Shown: positions 1-11,668, counted from the stretch's first letter. The stretch: DNA of 64,000 nucleotides from Engelhardtia mirabilis (GCF_007748095.1 NZ_CP036287.1:3038001-3102000); one strand, 5' to 3'. The notes: generated by a model from the letters alone, not told the origin. A program made the numbers and translations.

Positions 1-428
1 GGTGGAAGGGCCGAATTCGGCCGATGGCCGGCATTCTTGGCCTGAGGCCCCGAGGCCTCGGCGCCCGTTTCGGTGACCGGAGGTCGCCGAGTCGGTCGAG
101 GACGTGAGCCGGGCGAGCCAGGCGCGTGGCCCCCAGGGGGGCCTTGCGGCGCGCCGCGACTCACCGTTTGGTTGAGCTTATCTCGTTGTGCTGTCTTGAT
201 TTAGGCGCCCCGATCGGAGGCGATCGCGGGCACTCTATGGAGCCGCCGGTCACGTGTCAAACCCGCGACCTGTGGAGAGGATGCCTCGCGATGTAGTGCG
301 ACGTTCGGGGAAGCCTAATCTTCCCGCCGAAGCATCAAGAGGGCCGCCTCGCCCTTCCAGACCATCTCCGACGTCGGCACCATGTTCGGCCCACGGCCGC
401 CGCTGTCCCCGTCCCGCTCCCACCCTCG
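1..428. other. Non-coding region upstream of the EIIA gene
   Basis: I see no supportable gene here. The stretch contains several short GC-rich palindromes (9-22, 44-59, about 128-143) that could be terminator hairpins of a gene lying before the window. A relatively AT-rich patch at about 170-202 has TTGAGC and, 18 bases later, TTGATT; this could be a sigma70-like promoter for the gene starting at 429, but the match is weak. Confidence 0.35.
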
Positions 429-899
429 ATGCGCCTTTCCGAGCTCCTGCGACAGGAGGACCTGTTGGTCCCCTTGGAAGCCGTTGACAAGTGGGACGCG
501 ATCGCGCGCCTGGTCGCCCACCTGGTCAAGTGCGGGCGGATTCCCGAGGACGCCCGCGGCGAGCTGCTGGAATTGGTCCTGGCCCGTGAACGGTCCATGT
601 CCACCGGCATGGAGCACGGGATCGCGATCCCCCACGCCGCCGTCGACGCACTCGACGAGCTGGTGGCCTGCATGGGGGTGGTGCAGTCGCCCGAAGGCTT
701 GGCCTTCGAGGCCATCGACGCCCGGCCGAGCTACCTGGTCGTGGTGCTCTTGATTCCGCGCGCCCAGAAGCTGCTGCATATCCGCACCCTGGCCGACGTG
801 GCCCGGGTGCTCAGGCAGGAGTCCGTGCGCCAGGGACTGCTGAGTGCCCCGAACTCCCAGGGTGCTTGGAAGGTCCTCGACGAGGCCGAGGCCGACTGA
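429..899 (+). CDS. PTS EIIA-type (Fru/Ntr class) phosphocarrier protein
   Basis: This 156-residue single-domain protein matches the EIIA Fru/mannitol/Ntr fold, which accepts phosphate from HPr on a histidine. The phospho-site motif GIAIPHA is visible with the histidine at residue 69, followed by the usual hydrophobic strand (LVVVLLIPRA) and a second conserved histidine region (LLHIRTLADVARVL). The length fits a stand-alone EIIA-Ntr regulator rather than part of a sugar permease, and no EIIB/EIIC gene is nearby. A regulatory role (nitrogen or potassium type) is inferred. No Shine-Dalgarno site is obvious before the ATG. It converges with the next gene with only 8 bases between their stops. Confidence 0.85.
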   Translation: MRLSELLRQEDLLVPLEAVDKWDAIARLVAHLVKCGRIPEDARGELLELVLARERSMSTGMEHGIAIPHAAVDALDELVACMGVVQSPEGLAFEAIDARPSYLVVVLLIPRAQKLLHIRTLADVARVLRQESVRQGLLSAPNSQGAWKVLDEAEAD

Positions 900-907
900 C
901 GAACGCC

Positions 908-1957
908 TCAGGCCCAGCTCTCGCCACGGGCGCTGACCATGGCGGCGATCGCTCGGGCGCAGCGTTGGTAGTCGTCGAGGGAGCCGCCGACCGGGTCGGG
1001 AACGTCGCCCCCCTGCGGATCCAGCAGGTCCAGATGGTCGGCGCGCCCCGGCGGCAGGGACATCCGTAGGGCCTCGAGGTGGGAGCGGGTCAGGCAGTAG
1101 ACCCGGTCGAGGCTGGCAATGAGTTCCGGGGTGGCCGATCGCGAGCGATGTCCTTCCAGGTCCAGTCCGCGCTCGGCCATGGCCGTAACAGCGTGGGCCG
1201 AGGGCGGTGACCCCGGTCCAGCGAACACGCCCGCCGAGACCACGCTGAAGCCGAAGCGCGTGAGGTCGTCACTGGCGAGGCGTCGCGCCAGGTCAGCCCG
1301 GGCCAGGGTCTCGGCCATGGGGCTGCGGCAGGTGTTGCCGGTGCACACGAAGCCGATCGAAAGGCCCGCAGTCTGACGCAGGCTCTCGATCGGTAGGAGC
1401 CCCTCGCGGGTCAGCTCGAACGCCCCCGGCCCGACGCGCAGCACCGCCGCCGCCTCCGCCAGCCGGGTGGGGCCGCCGTCGGCGAGCAGGCGCAGGCCCG
1501 AGCCGTGGACCCGCTCGACCGCGTCGGCGTCGGTCAACGCGGCGCCCTCGGCGTCCGACGCCGGCGTCCACACCAGCCCGTGTCCGAGCGCCTCCACCAG
1601 GCCTCGGGTCCCGACGTGGGCCGTCGCGCGGAATGCTCGCCGGCGGGCGTCCGAGGCGATGCCGTCGATGGTCAAGGGGCCCGGCCAGTAGCGCTCTACC
1701 AGGCGCGCCACCAGTGGCTGCAACTGCAGATCGCCGGTCGCCCGGTTCGGTCCCGCAACGGCCTGCACCAAAGGTGTGGCGTTCGAGCCGAACGCGGCCA
1801 GGACCCCCGGGTCGTTGACGTCCGCCGCCAGGACGTAGCCGCACTCCGTCGGCAGGCCGACGACTCCGCCGCCGTCCAAGGCCTGCGCGATGGCCGAGAC
1901 GGCCTCGTTCGAGGGAGCTCGGTCCGGGAGGGGGATGCGCTTGCAGGTGGCAGTCAT
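908..1957 (-). CDS. YrdC/Sua5-like domain fused to low-molecular-weight protein tyrosine phosphatase
   Basis: This 349-residue protein has two parts. Residues about 15-185 resemble the YrdC/Sua5 threonylcarbamoyl-AMP synthase fold (GVVGLPTE, then RYWPGPLTI near residue 90). Residues about 200-349 are a low-molecular-weight phosphatase/arsenate reductase domain with the P-loop C205-TGNTC-R211-S and a DPVGG segment that supplies the general-acid aspartate. In the YrdC part the usual KxR and SxN nucleotide-binding motifs are not recognisable, so synthase activity is doubtful while the phosphatase looks intact. The start at 1957 is where homology begins; a longer frame upstream is low-complexity. 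It is divergent from the histidine kinase gene. The substrate is unknown; a phosphoprotein (Tyr or Arg) is possible. Confidence 0.8.
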   Translation of the reverse strand: MTATCKRIPLPDRAPSNEAVSAIAQALDGGGVVGLPTECGYVLAADVNDPGVLAAFGSNATPLVQAVAGPNRATGDLQLQPLVARLVERYWPGPLTIDGIASDARRRAFRATAHVGTRGLVEALGHGLVWTPASDAEGAALTDADAVERVHGSGLRLLADGGPTRLAEAAAVLRVGPGAFELTREGLLPIESLRQTAGLSIGFVCTGNTCRSPMAETLARADLARRLASDDLTRFGFSVVSAGVFAGPGSPPSAHAVTAMAERGLDLEGHRSRSATPELIASLDRVYCLTRSHLEALRMSLPPGRADHLDLLDPQGGDVPDPVGGSLDDYQRCARAIAAMVSARGESWA

Positions 1958-2067
1958 GGGGATTCGAGGCCTCGCGGAGGCCGGATCGGTGCCGGGGCGG
2001 GCAGCGGCCCAAGTAGAGTACGCACCTGCGCGCGGCGCCTCCAACTCGCGCGGCACCCCCAAGCCCA

Positions 2068-3059
2068 ATGACCCCCAGCGATTCTGGCAGTGAGGCCGAA
2101 GCGGCCGCCGAGAAGCCGGTCCCCCAGCCTCCGTCGCCGAGCCCCGACGGGCGCGGTGGGCGCGATGGGGCGGCCGACGCCCCCCGCGCGGAGCCTTCCC
2201 GCGCGGAGCCATCCCGCGCCGAGACCGCCCGGGTCGAGGCCGACGACCAGTTTGCCTTCCTTTCGCGCCTGGCCGGGGGCCTGGCCCACGAGATCAAGAA
2301 TCCCCTCTCGACCATGGCCATCAACCTGGCCCTGCTCCAGGAGGATTGGGAGCGGGTCGCCGCCCAGCGCAGCGCGGACGTGCCCCTGCCGCCCCGGGAG
2401 CAGCGCACCTTGAAGCGGGTCACGACCCTGCAGCGCGAGGTGCAGCGGCTCGAGACCATCGTCCAGGACTTCCTCGACTTCGTGCGCGGCGCCGCCGTGA
2501 ACCGTCGGCCCCAGAACATCGGCGCGATCGTCCAGGAGGTGCTCGATTTCGTCGAGCCGGAGAACGACCAGGCTGGCGTCCGTCAGCGCACCGACATCGT
2601 CTTCGGCCTGCCCTTGGTGTTGGTGGACGAGGCGCAGATCAAGCAGGCCCTGCTCAACCTGCTGATCAACGCGCGTCAAGCCATGCCCACCGGCGGCGAG
2701 ATCCTGGTGCGCGTGCGGCGGGTCGGTAACGACGCGGAGGTGTCGATCACCGACACCGGCATCGGCATGACACCGACCCAGGTCGAGCGCTGCTTCGACG
2801 TGTACTGGTCCAACAAGAAGGGCGGCACCGGTCTGGGACTTTCGACGACCCGGCGTATCGTCGAGGAGCACGGCGGTTCGATCCACGTGATCACCGAGCA
2901 GGGCCGCGGGACCTCGTTCCTGGTCTGCCTGCCCCTGGCCGTCGAGCTGACCGGCGACAACCGTAGCGAGGTGCAGGTCGACCCGACCGAGCCCCGCACC
3001 TTCGACGTCGAAGCACGCGAGCGGCGCCTGGACGGTGCCGGAGAGGACGACGAACGGGC

Positions 3060-3063
<4 letters not shown>
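2068..3063 (+). CDS. Soluble sensor histidine kinase (NtrB-like)
   Basis: This is a 331-residue two-component histidine kinase. The first 60 residues are acidic, proline-rich and contain a short repeat (AEPSR twice). The HisKA dimerisation helix has the phospho-acceptor H74 in GLAHEIKNPLS, and the HATPase domain shows the N box (NLLINARQAM), the D box (DTGIGM) and GTGLGLSTTRRIV. No transmembrane segment or named sensor domain is present, so it is cytosolic and the input is unknown. The stop overlaps the next gene's ATG by 4 bases (ATGA), so it is almost certainly co-translated with its cognate sigma54 activator. Confidence 0.92.
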
Positions 3064-4445
<1,382 letters not shown>

Positions 4446-4703
4446 CGGCGAGTTGGAGTGGCGTCGCGCACTGGCCGTGACCGGCCCGTGCGGAACCGAG
4501 GCCCTCGCGGGCGGTGTTCGGTGGCTGCGGTGATCGAGAAACGGGGCAATGGGCAAGCGGGCTTCATCCGAGCGCGCGAGCCGCGCGGTTCGATCGGCAT
4601 CTGGTACGGCCCGCGACCGACGTGGCTTCGGCCTGTCGAGGATCTCCGCGCGGCGAAGCTGCGGGAGTCGCGCCCAGAACCAATCCGGCGGGGCAGCCCA
4701 GGA

Positions 4704-5138
4704 TCACTCCGAATCGGGGAGCGAGGACTCGGCCAACTCGGCCAACTCGGCCATGAGCTCGACCAGGGAGCCGTGATCCAGGCGCGCCAGATCCAGGTCG
4801 CCCGTGTCCGAATACTCGAGCAACTTCCGTCGGCTTACCTCACGCATCGAGAGGAAGCCCATGGACCAGTTGCTGAACGTCCGTCGCTCCACGTCTTCGC
4901 AGCCGACCAGGTTGATCTCACGGTGCCGGTCGTCCGCCATGATCCTCTCGAGCAGGCGCGAGACCTGCTCGCGTCCGCCCTCGAGCACCTGGACGAAGCA
5001 GTCATGGCGGTAGAGCATGAAGCCCGTGATGGATGCCTCTCGATTGCGCACGCGGGCCACCCCGAGGATCTCGTTGATCTCGACCAGCGTCGTGCCGTCC
5101 GCCGGGCGACTGAAGTAGCTGAGTTGAGTCATCACCAT
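4704..5138 (-). CDS. Stand-alone BLUF-domain blue-light photoreceptor
   Basis: This 144-residue protein is a short BLUF protein that binds FAD and senses blue light through a tyrosine-glutamine hydrogen-bond switch. All signature residues are visible: Y8, N32 (within RNREASITG), Q50 (FVQVLEG), the DDRH segment at 69-72, and W91 and M93 (NWSMGF). After the domain there is only a roughly 45-residue helical tail, as in PixD/SlrA-type short BLUF proteins that act by protein-protein contact. No effector domain (EAL, cyclase) is attached. The C-terminal MAELAELAE is encoded by an imperfect 9-bp tandem repeat at about 4732-4755. The start may be 5138 or, two codons in, 5132. It converges on the sigma54 activator gene. 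Confidence 0.93.
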   Translation of the reverse strand: MVMTQLSYFSRPADGTTLVEINEILGVARVRNREASITGFMLYRHDCFVQVLEGGREQVSRLLERIMADDRHREINLVGCEDVERRTFSNWSMGFLSMREVSRRKLLEYSDTGDLDLARLDHGSLVELMAELAELAESSLPDSE

Positions 5139-5436
5139 GATCCAACCGGGGTCGACCGTCGTCGATCGCAGACTTGAGTGGACCGGAACCTATCTGACTG
5201 AGCGCTGGGGGTGGCGGGCTCGCGTTCCGCGGGTTCGCCCCCCCCCCCTAAAGTGTTCGCCAAGCTCGCCCTTGGAGCCGCGATCTTGGGGACTGGCGCG
5301 AGGTGCGCGGGGTCCGCCGCTGGGCCAGTCGAACCAGGTGCAGGGCGATCGAGCCCGGCCAAGGCCCTGGATCCGAGGTCCTTGGCCCGCATCGGTCACC
5401 AGGATCCGCACCCAGCACGCCCAAACGGCGGCCCGC

Positions 5437-5464
5437 GGCCGCCACTCGGCCGCCACTCGGCCGC
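5437..5464. repeat. 11-bp tandem repeat (2.5 copies)
   Basis: The unit GGCCGCCACTC occurs twice in direct succession (5437-5447 and 5448-5458) and is followed by a partial third copy, GGCCGC. It is non-coding and GC-rich. Confidence 0.6.
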
Positions 5465-5494
5465 AGACGGCAGCTCGCGAACCGATCCGTCGTC

Positions 5495-5515
5495 GGCGGG
5501 GTTTGTAGCCCCGCC
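5495..5515. other. Small perfect hairpin
   Basis: The arms GGCGGGG and CCCCGCC enclose a 7-base loop (TTTGTAG). It is isolated in the intergenic region, has no T tract and its role is unknown. It could be a REP-like or terminator hairpin. Confidence 0.35.
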
Positions 5516-5567
5516 TGCGCGGGCTCGGTCCACAAGGCACCGTCGCTGACGAGTTGGAGGCACGAGC

Positions 5568-5607
5568 CCCGGGGAGGTGACGACGAATTCCTGATCCAGG
5601 ACTCTAG
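5568..5607. repeat. Degenerate single arm of the 167-bp palindromic element
   Basis: This stretch matches the right terminal arm of the elements at 53587-53753 and 59277-59443, including GAATTCCTGATCCAGGAC and a terminal CTAG (5604-5607). It is closest to the right arm of the 53587 copy. No matching left arm is recognisable about 130 bp upstream, so it is a remnant or a solo end. Confidence 0.7.
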
Positions 5608-5661
5608 GATGAGCGGCGTGCCGCGCTCCTCTCGATCGCATCACCTCCCCATCCACGATCC

Positions 5662-5919
5662 ATGACCATCGAGCGGAATCTCGGCGAACAGCCCCTCGCC
5701 CGGCTCTTGATCCAACTCGAGCTGAGCCCGGCGCAATTGGTGCGGGCTTCGACCGAGCAGTTGAATCACAAGATGGTCAGCCGCGCGACCAAGGGGCGGC
5801 GCTTGACCCCTAGTGTCCAGGGCAAGGTCCTGCGGGCTCTGAACGCGGCCAGTGGCCGTGAGTTCCAGCTGGGCCAGTTGTTCACCTACGGTCCGCCGCC
5901 GCGCGCTATCGGCGAGTAG
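5662..5919 (+). CDS. Small conserved protein with helix-turn-helix-like core
   Basis: This is an 85-residue basic protein of unknown function. The pattern LIQLELSPAQLVRAST, then HKMVSRATKGRRLTPSVQGKVLRALNAASG, reads like a four-to-five-helix bundle resembling Cro/XRE-type helix-turn-helix proteins: a turn after LSPAQLV, a basic segment KGRRLT, then an amphipathic helix. I believe similar small proteins occur in other planctomycetes, but I cannot name the family. The ATG begins right where the predicted fold begins. It lies 267 bases before dnaK and is separated from it by a sigma54-type promoter, so it is probably a separate transcript. Confidence 0.65.
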   Translation: MTIERNLGEQPLARLLIQLELSPAQLVRASTEQLNHKMVSRATKGRRLTPSVQGKVLRALNAASGREFQLGQLFTYGPPPRAIGE

Positions 5920-6077
5920 GGGTCCTCGGTCCGACCGCTGGGGGGCCCTCCGATGCTCCTGCCGTATCGGCAGCGGCTGTTTGGAGCCCTCAGCAGCGAG
6001 CTGCCAGATTGGCGGGGTGGGCCATGGCGGGGTCGTCGAGAAGGCTTCCATGGCCGCATCCGGCCCGATCGCGCTCC

Positions 6078-6093
6078 TGGCACGACCCTTGCA
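6078..6093 (+). promoter_or_regulatory. Sigma54 (RpoN) -24/-12 promoter upstream of dnaK
   Basis: TGGCACG, four bases, then TTGCA matches the sigma54 consensus at every invariant position. The -24 GG is at 6079-6080 and the -12 GC at 6091-6092, with the correct 11-base offset. Transcription would start near 6104, giving a leader of about 80 bases before the dnaK ATG at 6187. This is a sequence match, not demonstrated activity. Confidence 0.7.
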
Positions 6094-6186
6094 ATCCCAC
6101 GGCGCGGGCCCAACCAGCCAGGCAGCGGGCTCGACCGCGCCGCGCACGCCCGTGCGCCACTAGGCCAGGAGGGGCCCCGACACACC

Positions 6187-8091
<1,905 letters not shown>

Positions 8092-8127
8092 CGGGTAGGG
8101 TCGACAACGCGACCCGAACTCAGTTGG

Positions 8128-8165
8128 CAGCGGGCCGGCACTCCGAGGGGAGTGCCGGCCCGCTG
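8128..8165 (+). terminator. dnaK: Hairpin terminator after dnaK
   Basis: A perfect 17-bp stem (8128-8144 with 8149-8165) closes a 4-base loop, 36 bases after the dnaK stop. There is no T tract, as expected in such GC-rich DNA. The rest of 8092-8449 holds nothing else I can support except a run of nine or more cytosines near 8400. Confidence 0.8.
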
Positions 8166-8449
8166 TCGATCCGTAGAGCGACTTTCCTGGTCACCCTTGT
8201 GGCTGGCCGCCCGGACTCACACCCGTGACCGCGGGGCCGGCGGCGCCTCAACCACGGCCGACAGCCAGCAGGTCGGGAACCGTCCCCTGCGGCGATGGGG
8301 GGCCTCCGCGAGCGGATGGCTCGGCACCGGACTCGATTGCGAGGCAGTCGCCCTCGCCGACCGCGCGGACCCTGGCGCTGGATTGGGGCTAGGATCGGGT
8401 CCCCCCCCGATCACGGCCCTCTTCCAGACCCCGTCCCTCGATCCACTCC

Positions 8450-9733
8450 ATGTCGACTCCGCAGCCCCGTCGCCGCCGGGCGTCCCTAGTCTCCACTTCC
8501 GCGGTGCTCGCCACCGTCGGCGCGCTGGTCCTGGTGCCGTCCGTCGAGGCCCAGACCTGGCTCGACCTGGGAAATGCCCTGCCAGGATCCGCTGGCACGC
8601 CACAACTGGTGGGGCAGGGCACGCTCATCGGCGGCACCCACTACTCCCTCGAGCTCACCGGCGCCGCGCCCGCCAGCCAGGCCTTCCTGGTCTTCGGCCA
8701 GAGCCAACTCCTGCTGCCGATCGCCGGCGGAACCCTGGTGCCCTCGCCCGACCTGGTTGCAGGTCCGCTCGAAACCGGGGCGGGCGGCGGCTTGGCGGGC
8801 GAGTTCACCTGGCCGGTCGGCATGCCTGCGGGCGTGCAGGACTTCTGGCAGGTCTGGATCGCGGACGCCGGAGCGCCCGGCGGCTGGTCCGCCTCGAATG
8901 CGCTGCGGTCGACCACGCCGACCCAGCTCGGGGGGACCTTCCCCGACGACTGGATCTACGGCGGTGACTGTGCGAACGACCCCTTGATCCAGGTGCACCG
9001 CTACAACCAGGACACCTTCATCCTGCGTCAGTCCATGTGCACGAACTTCGAGGGCCCCTTCATGTACCTGCTCTTCGGGCAGGACAAGGTGCTGCTCGAG
9101 GACACGGGCGCGGGCGGCATCCCGATCGCCGCGACGGTCTACTCGCTCATCGACACCTGGCTGCTCGAACAGGGCAAGACTTCGATCGAGCTGATCGTCG
9201 CCCACTCCCACGGACACGGCGACCACATCCAAGGGGACGGACAGTTCAACGGTCAGCCGAACACGACGGTGGTGGGGACCTCCATGGGCGCGGTGGCCAA
9301 CTTCTTCGGCATCGGTGCGGTGACCGACGTGGTGACCTACGACCTCGGCGGACGCGTGCTCGACGTGATGGCGATCCCTGGCCACCAGTCGGCGCACATC
9401 GCCCTCTACGACCGCAACACTGCGCTGCTGCTCACGGGCGATTCCCTGTACCCGGGCTTCATCTTCCTCTCCAGCTCCACCTGGAACGACTTCCGCGACA
9501 GCATCTCGCGCCTGCGCGACTTCGTCGAGGACAAGCCCGTGGCCTGGGTCATGGGGACCCACGTCGAGATGAAGTCGACGCCCTTCGAGGCCTACACCTA
9601 CGGGACCAAGAACCAGCCCGAGGAGCGCGATCCGCAGCTCGAGAAGAAGCACCTGCAGGAGCTCGACGAGGCACTCGACCAGTTGCCGACGGCCACGACC
9701 GAGGTCCACGCGGACTTCATCATCAACGGCTGA
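8450..9733 (+). CDS. Secreted metallo-beta-lactamase-fold hydrolase
   Basis: This 427-residue protein has a signal peptide (basic RRRR, a hydrophobic stretch, predicted cleavage near SVEA-QT at 34-35). Residues about 36-165 form an N-terminal beta-sandwich of the kind common in planctomycetal exported proteins (LPGSAGTPQLVGQG, SQAFLVFGQS). The catalytic part (about 170-390) carries the di-metal motif H252-S-H254-G-H256-G-D258-H259, a later GDSLYPG aspartate and a GTHVEM histidine. It is a predicted periplasmic or extracellular hydrolase of unknown substrate; the family includes glyoxalase II-like and lactonase-like enzymes. It is flanked on both sides by hairpin terminators, so it is probably monocistronic. 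Confidence 0.85.
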   Translation: MSTPQPRRRRASLVSTSAVLATVGALVLVPSVEAQTWLDLGNALPGSAGTPQLVGQGTLIGGTHYSLELTGAAPASQAFLVFGQSQLLLPIAGGTLVPSPDLVAGPLETGAGGGLAGEFTWPVGMPAGVQDFWQVWIADAGAPGGWSASNALRSTTPTQLGGTFPDDWIYGGDCANDPLIQVHRYNQDTFILRQSMCTNFEGPFMYLLFGQDKVLLEDTGAGGIPIAATVYSLIDTWLLEQGKTSIELIVAHSHGHGDHIQGDGQFNGQPNTTVVGTSMGAVANFFGIGAVTDVVTYDLGGRVLDVMAIPGHQSAHIALYDRNTALLLTGDSLYPGFIFLSSSTWNDFRDSISRLRDFVEDKPVAWVMGTHVEMKSTPFEAYTYGTKNQPEERDPQLEKKHLQELDEALDQLPTATTEVHADFIING

Positions 9734-9746
9734 CGGACCCGTCCGC

Positions 9747-9772
9747 GGCCCGAGGCTTCCCCGCCTCGGGCC
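9747..9772 (+). terminator. Hairpin terminator after the MBL-fold gene
   Basis: A perfect 10-bp stem (GGCCCGAGGC at 9747-9756 with its complement at 9763-9772) with a 6-base loop, 14 bases after the stop codon. Confidence 0.7.
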
Positions 9773-9851
9773 TGATCCGGTCGAGGTCACCTGAGCGGTC
9801 AAGGACCCGCCGGCGAAGTGTCGATCGCCTCCCGAGAGGAGCGCGCTCGCC

Positions 9852-11432
9852 ATGAACCCCGGAGAGTCCAGGACCGCGTCGGAGATCCCGTCGGTCGTCC
9901 AGACGTCGCGTCTGCGTCGGGGTGCGGCCCTCGCGGCCGCTGGTCTCGGTGGCCTGACCGTGGGGCGGCGCACGAGTGAGGCCACCCGCCGCAAGTCGGC
10001 CGAGCACCTCGCGCGCCGCCTGGGGGGCCTGCGGGGTCTGCCCCAGAAGGTCGGCCAGATCCTCTCCATGGGGGCGCAGGACTCGATGGCCGAGCCGTTC
10101 AGGGCCTTGACCGACGGGGCGCAAGCCGTACCGCTGGCGGACCTGGCACCGGTCCTCGAGCAGGCCTGGGGACGGCCGCTGGCCGAGGTCGTGGCCGACA
10201 TCGATCCGCAGGGCCGTGCCGCGTCCATCGGGCAGGTCCATCGCGCGACCCTGCTCGACGGTCGCGACGTGGCCATCAAGATCCAATACCCCGGCATTGC
10301 CGCCGCGATCGACTCCGACCTGTCCCTGATCGGATTGATCGCCCAGCCCCTGGCCGTAGGCGCCAGCGGGCTCGACCAAGGCCGCCTGCGCGCGACCCTC
10401 CGGGAGGCGCTGCTGGAGGAACTCGACTACCGCTGCGAGGCCGCTTCGCAGATCGCCTATCGGGAGGCCTGCGCCGCGCAGTCGGTCCGGGTTCCCGCGG
10501 TCGTGGAAGAGCTCAGTGGCGACCGGATCCTGGTCAGCGTCTGGGAAGAGGGCCAGACGATCGAGGAAGCCCGCGCCTGGCCCGCCCAGGATCGCAGCGC
10601 CCTGGCGCGTCTGCTGGTCGAGCACTTCCTCCAGCAGCTCTTCGACCGTGGCATGGTTCACGCCGACCCCCACCCGGGCAACGTGCGATTCCGTCGCGGC
10701 GCTGGGGGCCCCGAACTCCTGCTCTACGACTTCGGGTCTGTCTACCGGGTTGATGCGCCCACCCGACTGGCCCTCTTGCGACTGATTGCCGAGACCTTCG
10801 GTCGGCCCGAGGTCGACCCGTTCCCGCTCATGGTCGCAGTGGGTTTCGACGCGGATCTGCTGCGCCCACTGCGGGCCAAGCTGCCCGCCGTGTGCCGGGT
10901 CCTGTTCACCCCCTTCGGAGCGCCCACCAAGTTCGATGTCTCAGGTTGGCAGCGTTCGGAGCTACTCGCCGGTATCCTGGGCGACGACCGCTGGAACTTT
11001 CGGATGAGTGGGCCGCCGGAGTTCATGCTGCTGGTGCGCGCGTTCCAGGGACTGCTCTACTACCTGGCTGAGCTGGGCGAGGGGGTGTGCTGGTCGCGCC
11101 TGCTGGATCCGCTCGTGGCCAGGCACGCCTTGGAGATGGGGGCCCTGGCCTTGGCCGAGCCTCCGGATCCTCGAACCACGTTCAACTCGATCGCACGGCA
11201 GCTCTGCATTCGGGTCATCGAGGCAGGTTCCGTAAGGGTCAAGGTTTCCCTGCCGGTGACGACCGTCGACTCTCTCGACGACTGGCTCGACGGCGAGATT
11301 CGGCAGCGCATCGCTGCCCGTGGGATCGATCTGGCGGACCTCGTTCGAAGGGTCCGCAGTCGCTGCTACGAGCCGCAGTCCCTGATTCGCTTGGAAGACG
11401 ATGCCAAGCAGTACGAGGTCTGGCTCGAGTGA
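9852..11432 (+). CDS. ABC1/UbiB/AarF-family atypical kinase-like protein
   Basis: This 526-residue protein belongs to the ABC1 (UbiB, COQ8/ADCK) family of atypical kinase-like ATPases, which in known members support ubiquinone or other isoprenoid-lipid metabolism. The family-specific KxGQ motif is at 66-69 (QKVGQILSM), followed by the Ala-rich/invariant Lys segment (VAIKIQYPGI), the catalytic loop HADPHPGNVRF and the metal-binding YDFGSV. No clear transmembrane helix is seen. About 150 residues of unassigned sequence follow the kinase core. No quinone biosynthesis gene is adjacent, so the pathway is inferred only from the family. The ATG at 9852 is followed directly by sequence of normal composition. 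Confidence 0.9.
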   Translation: MNPGESRTASEIPSVVQTSRLRRGAALAAAGLGGLTVGRRTSEATRRKSAEHLARRLGGLRGLPQKVGQILSMGAQDSMAEPFRALTDGAQAVPLADLAPVLEQAWGRPLAEVVADIDPQGRAASIGQVHRATLLDGRDVAIKIQYPGIAAAIDSDLSLIGLIAQPLAVGASGLDQGRLRATLREALLEELDYRCEAASQIAYREACAAQSVRVPAVVEELSGDRILVSVWEEGQTIEEARAWPAQDRSALARLLVEHFLQQLFDRGMVHADPHPGNVRFRRGAGGPELLLYDFGSVYRVDAPTRLALLRLIAETFGRPEVDPFPLMVAVGFDADLLRPLRAKLPAVCRVLFTPFGAPTKFDVSGWQRSELLAGILGDDRWNFRMSGPPEFMLLVRAFQGLLYYLAELGEGVCWSRLLDPLVARHALEMGALALAEPPDPRTTFNSIARQLCIRVIEAGSVRVKVSLPVTTVDSLDDWLDGEIRQRIAARGIDLADLVRRVRSRCYEPQSLIRLEDDAKQYEVWLE

Positions 11433-11438
11433 CGCCGT

Positions 11439-11464
11439 GGCCCCGGGCGGCCTGAACCGGGGCC
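11439..11464 (+). terminator. Hairpin terminator after the ABC1-family gene
   Basis: GGCCCCGG (11439-11446) pairs perfectly with CCGGGGCC (11457-11464) around a 10-base loop, 6 bases after the stop codon. It ends immediately before a TTG that could be read as the next start, which argues against that start. Confidence 0.6.
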
Positions 11465-11668
11465 TTGAAGGTTCCTGACCCCGCCCTCCCTGCGGCGAGA
11501 CCCAATCGGATCTCAAGGACCGAAATTGCCGAGAGGTTGGGATGGCCGGCAGCCGATAGGGGCGTTGCCCCGTCCGAGTTGCCGCCGGCTCCGCCCCATT
11601 CCCCCGAGGCGCCCGCGACGATCCGCCCTGGAGGCGAACAGTCTCCCCCCCCAACCCGCCCCAACGAT

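Larger units (their letters stand above)
5139..5661. other. Divergent intergenic region with short repeats and a repeat remnant
   Basis: No gene is supported between the BLUF gene and the small gene at 5662. The region holds a cytosine run near 5230, an 11-bp direct repeat (5437-5458), a 7-bp-stem hairpin (5495-5515) and, at its right end, one arm of the 167-bp palindromic element found intact at 53587 and 59277. Promoters for both divergent genes must lie here, but I cannot assign them. Confidence 0.5.

Noticed and set aside
254..487. 77-codon plus-strand frame before the EIIA gene
   Set aside because: Pro/Arg/Ser-rich composition without motif, and it overlaps the real gene start in another frame.
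8128..8165. CIRCE (HrcA) operator near dnaK, suggested by GGCACTCC/GGAGTGCC
   Set aside because: It lies after the gene, the spacer is 4 bases rather than 9 and the stem is longer and GC-rich; it is a terminator. No CIRCE is visible upstream of dnaK.
11465..11668. N-terminal extension of the chemoreceptor from a TTG at 11465
   Set aside because: The TTG touches a hairpin just after the previous gene, has no ribosome site, and the added residues are low-complexity; the frame being open is weak evidence in this composition.
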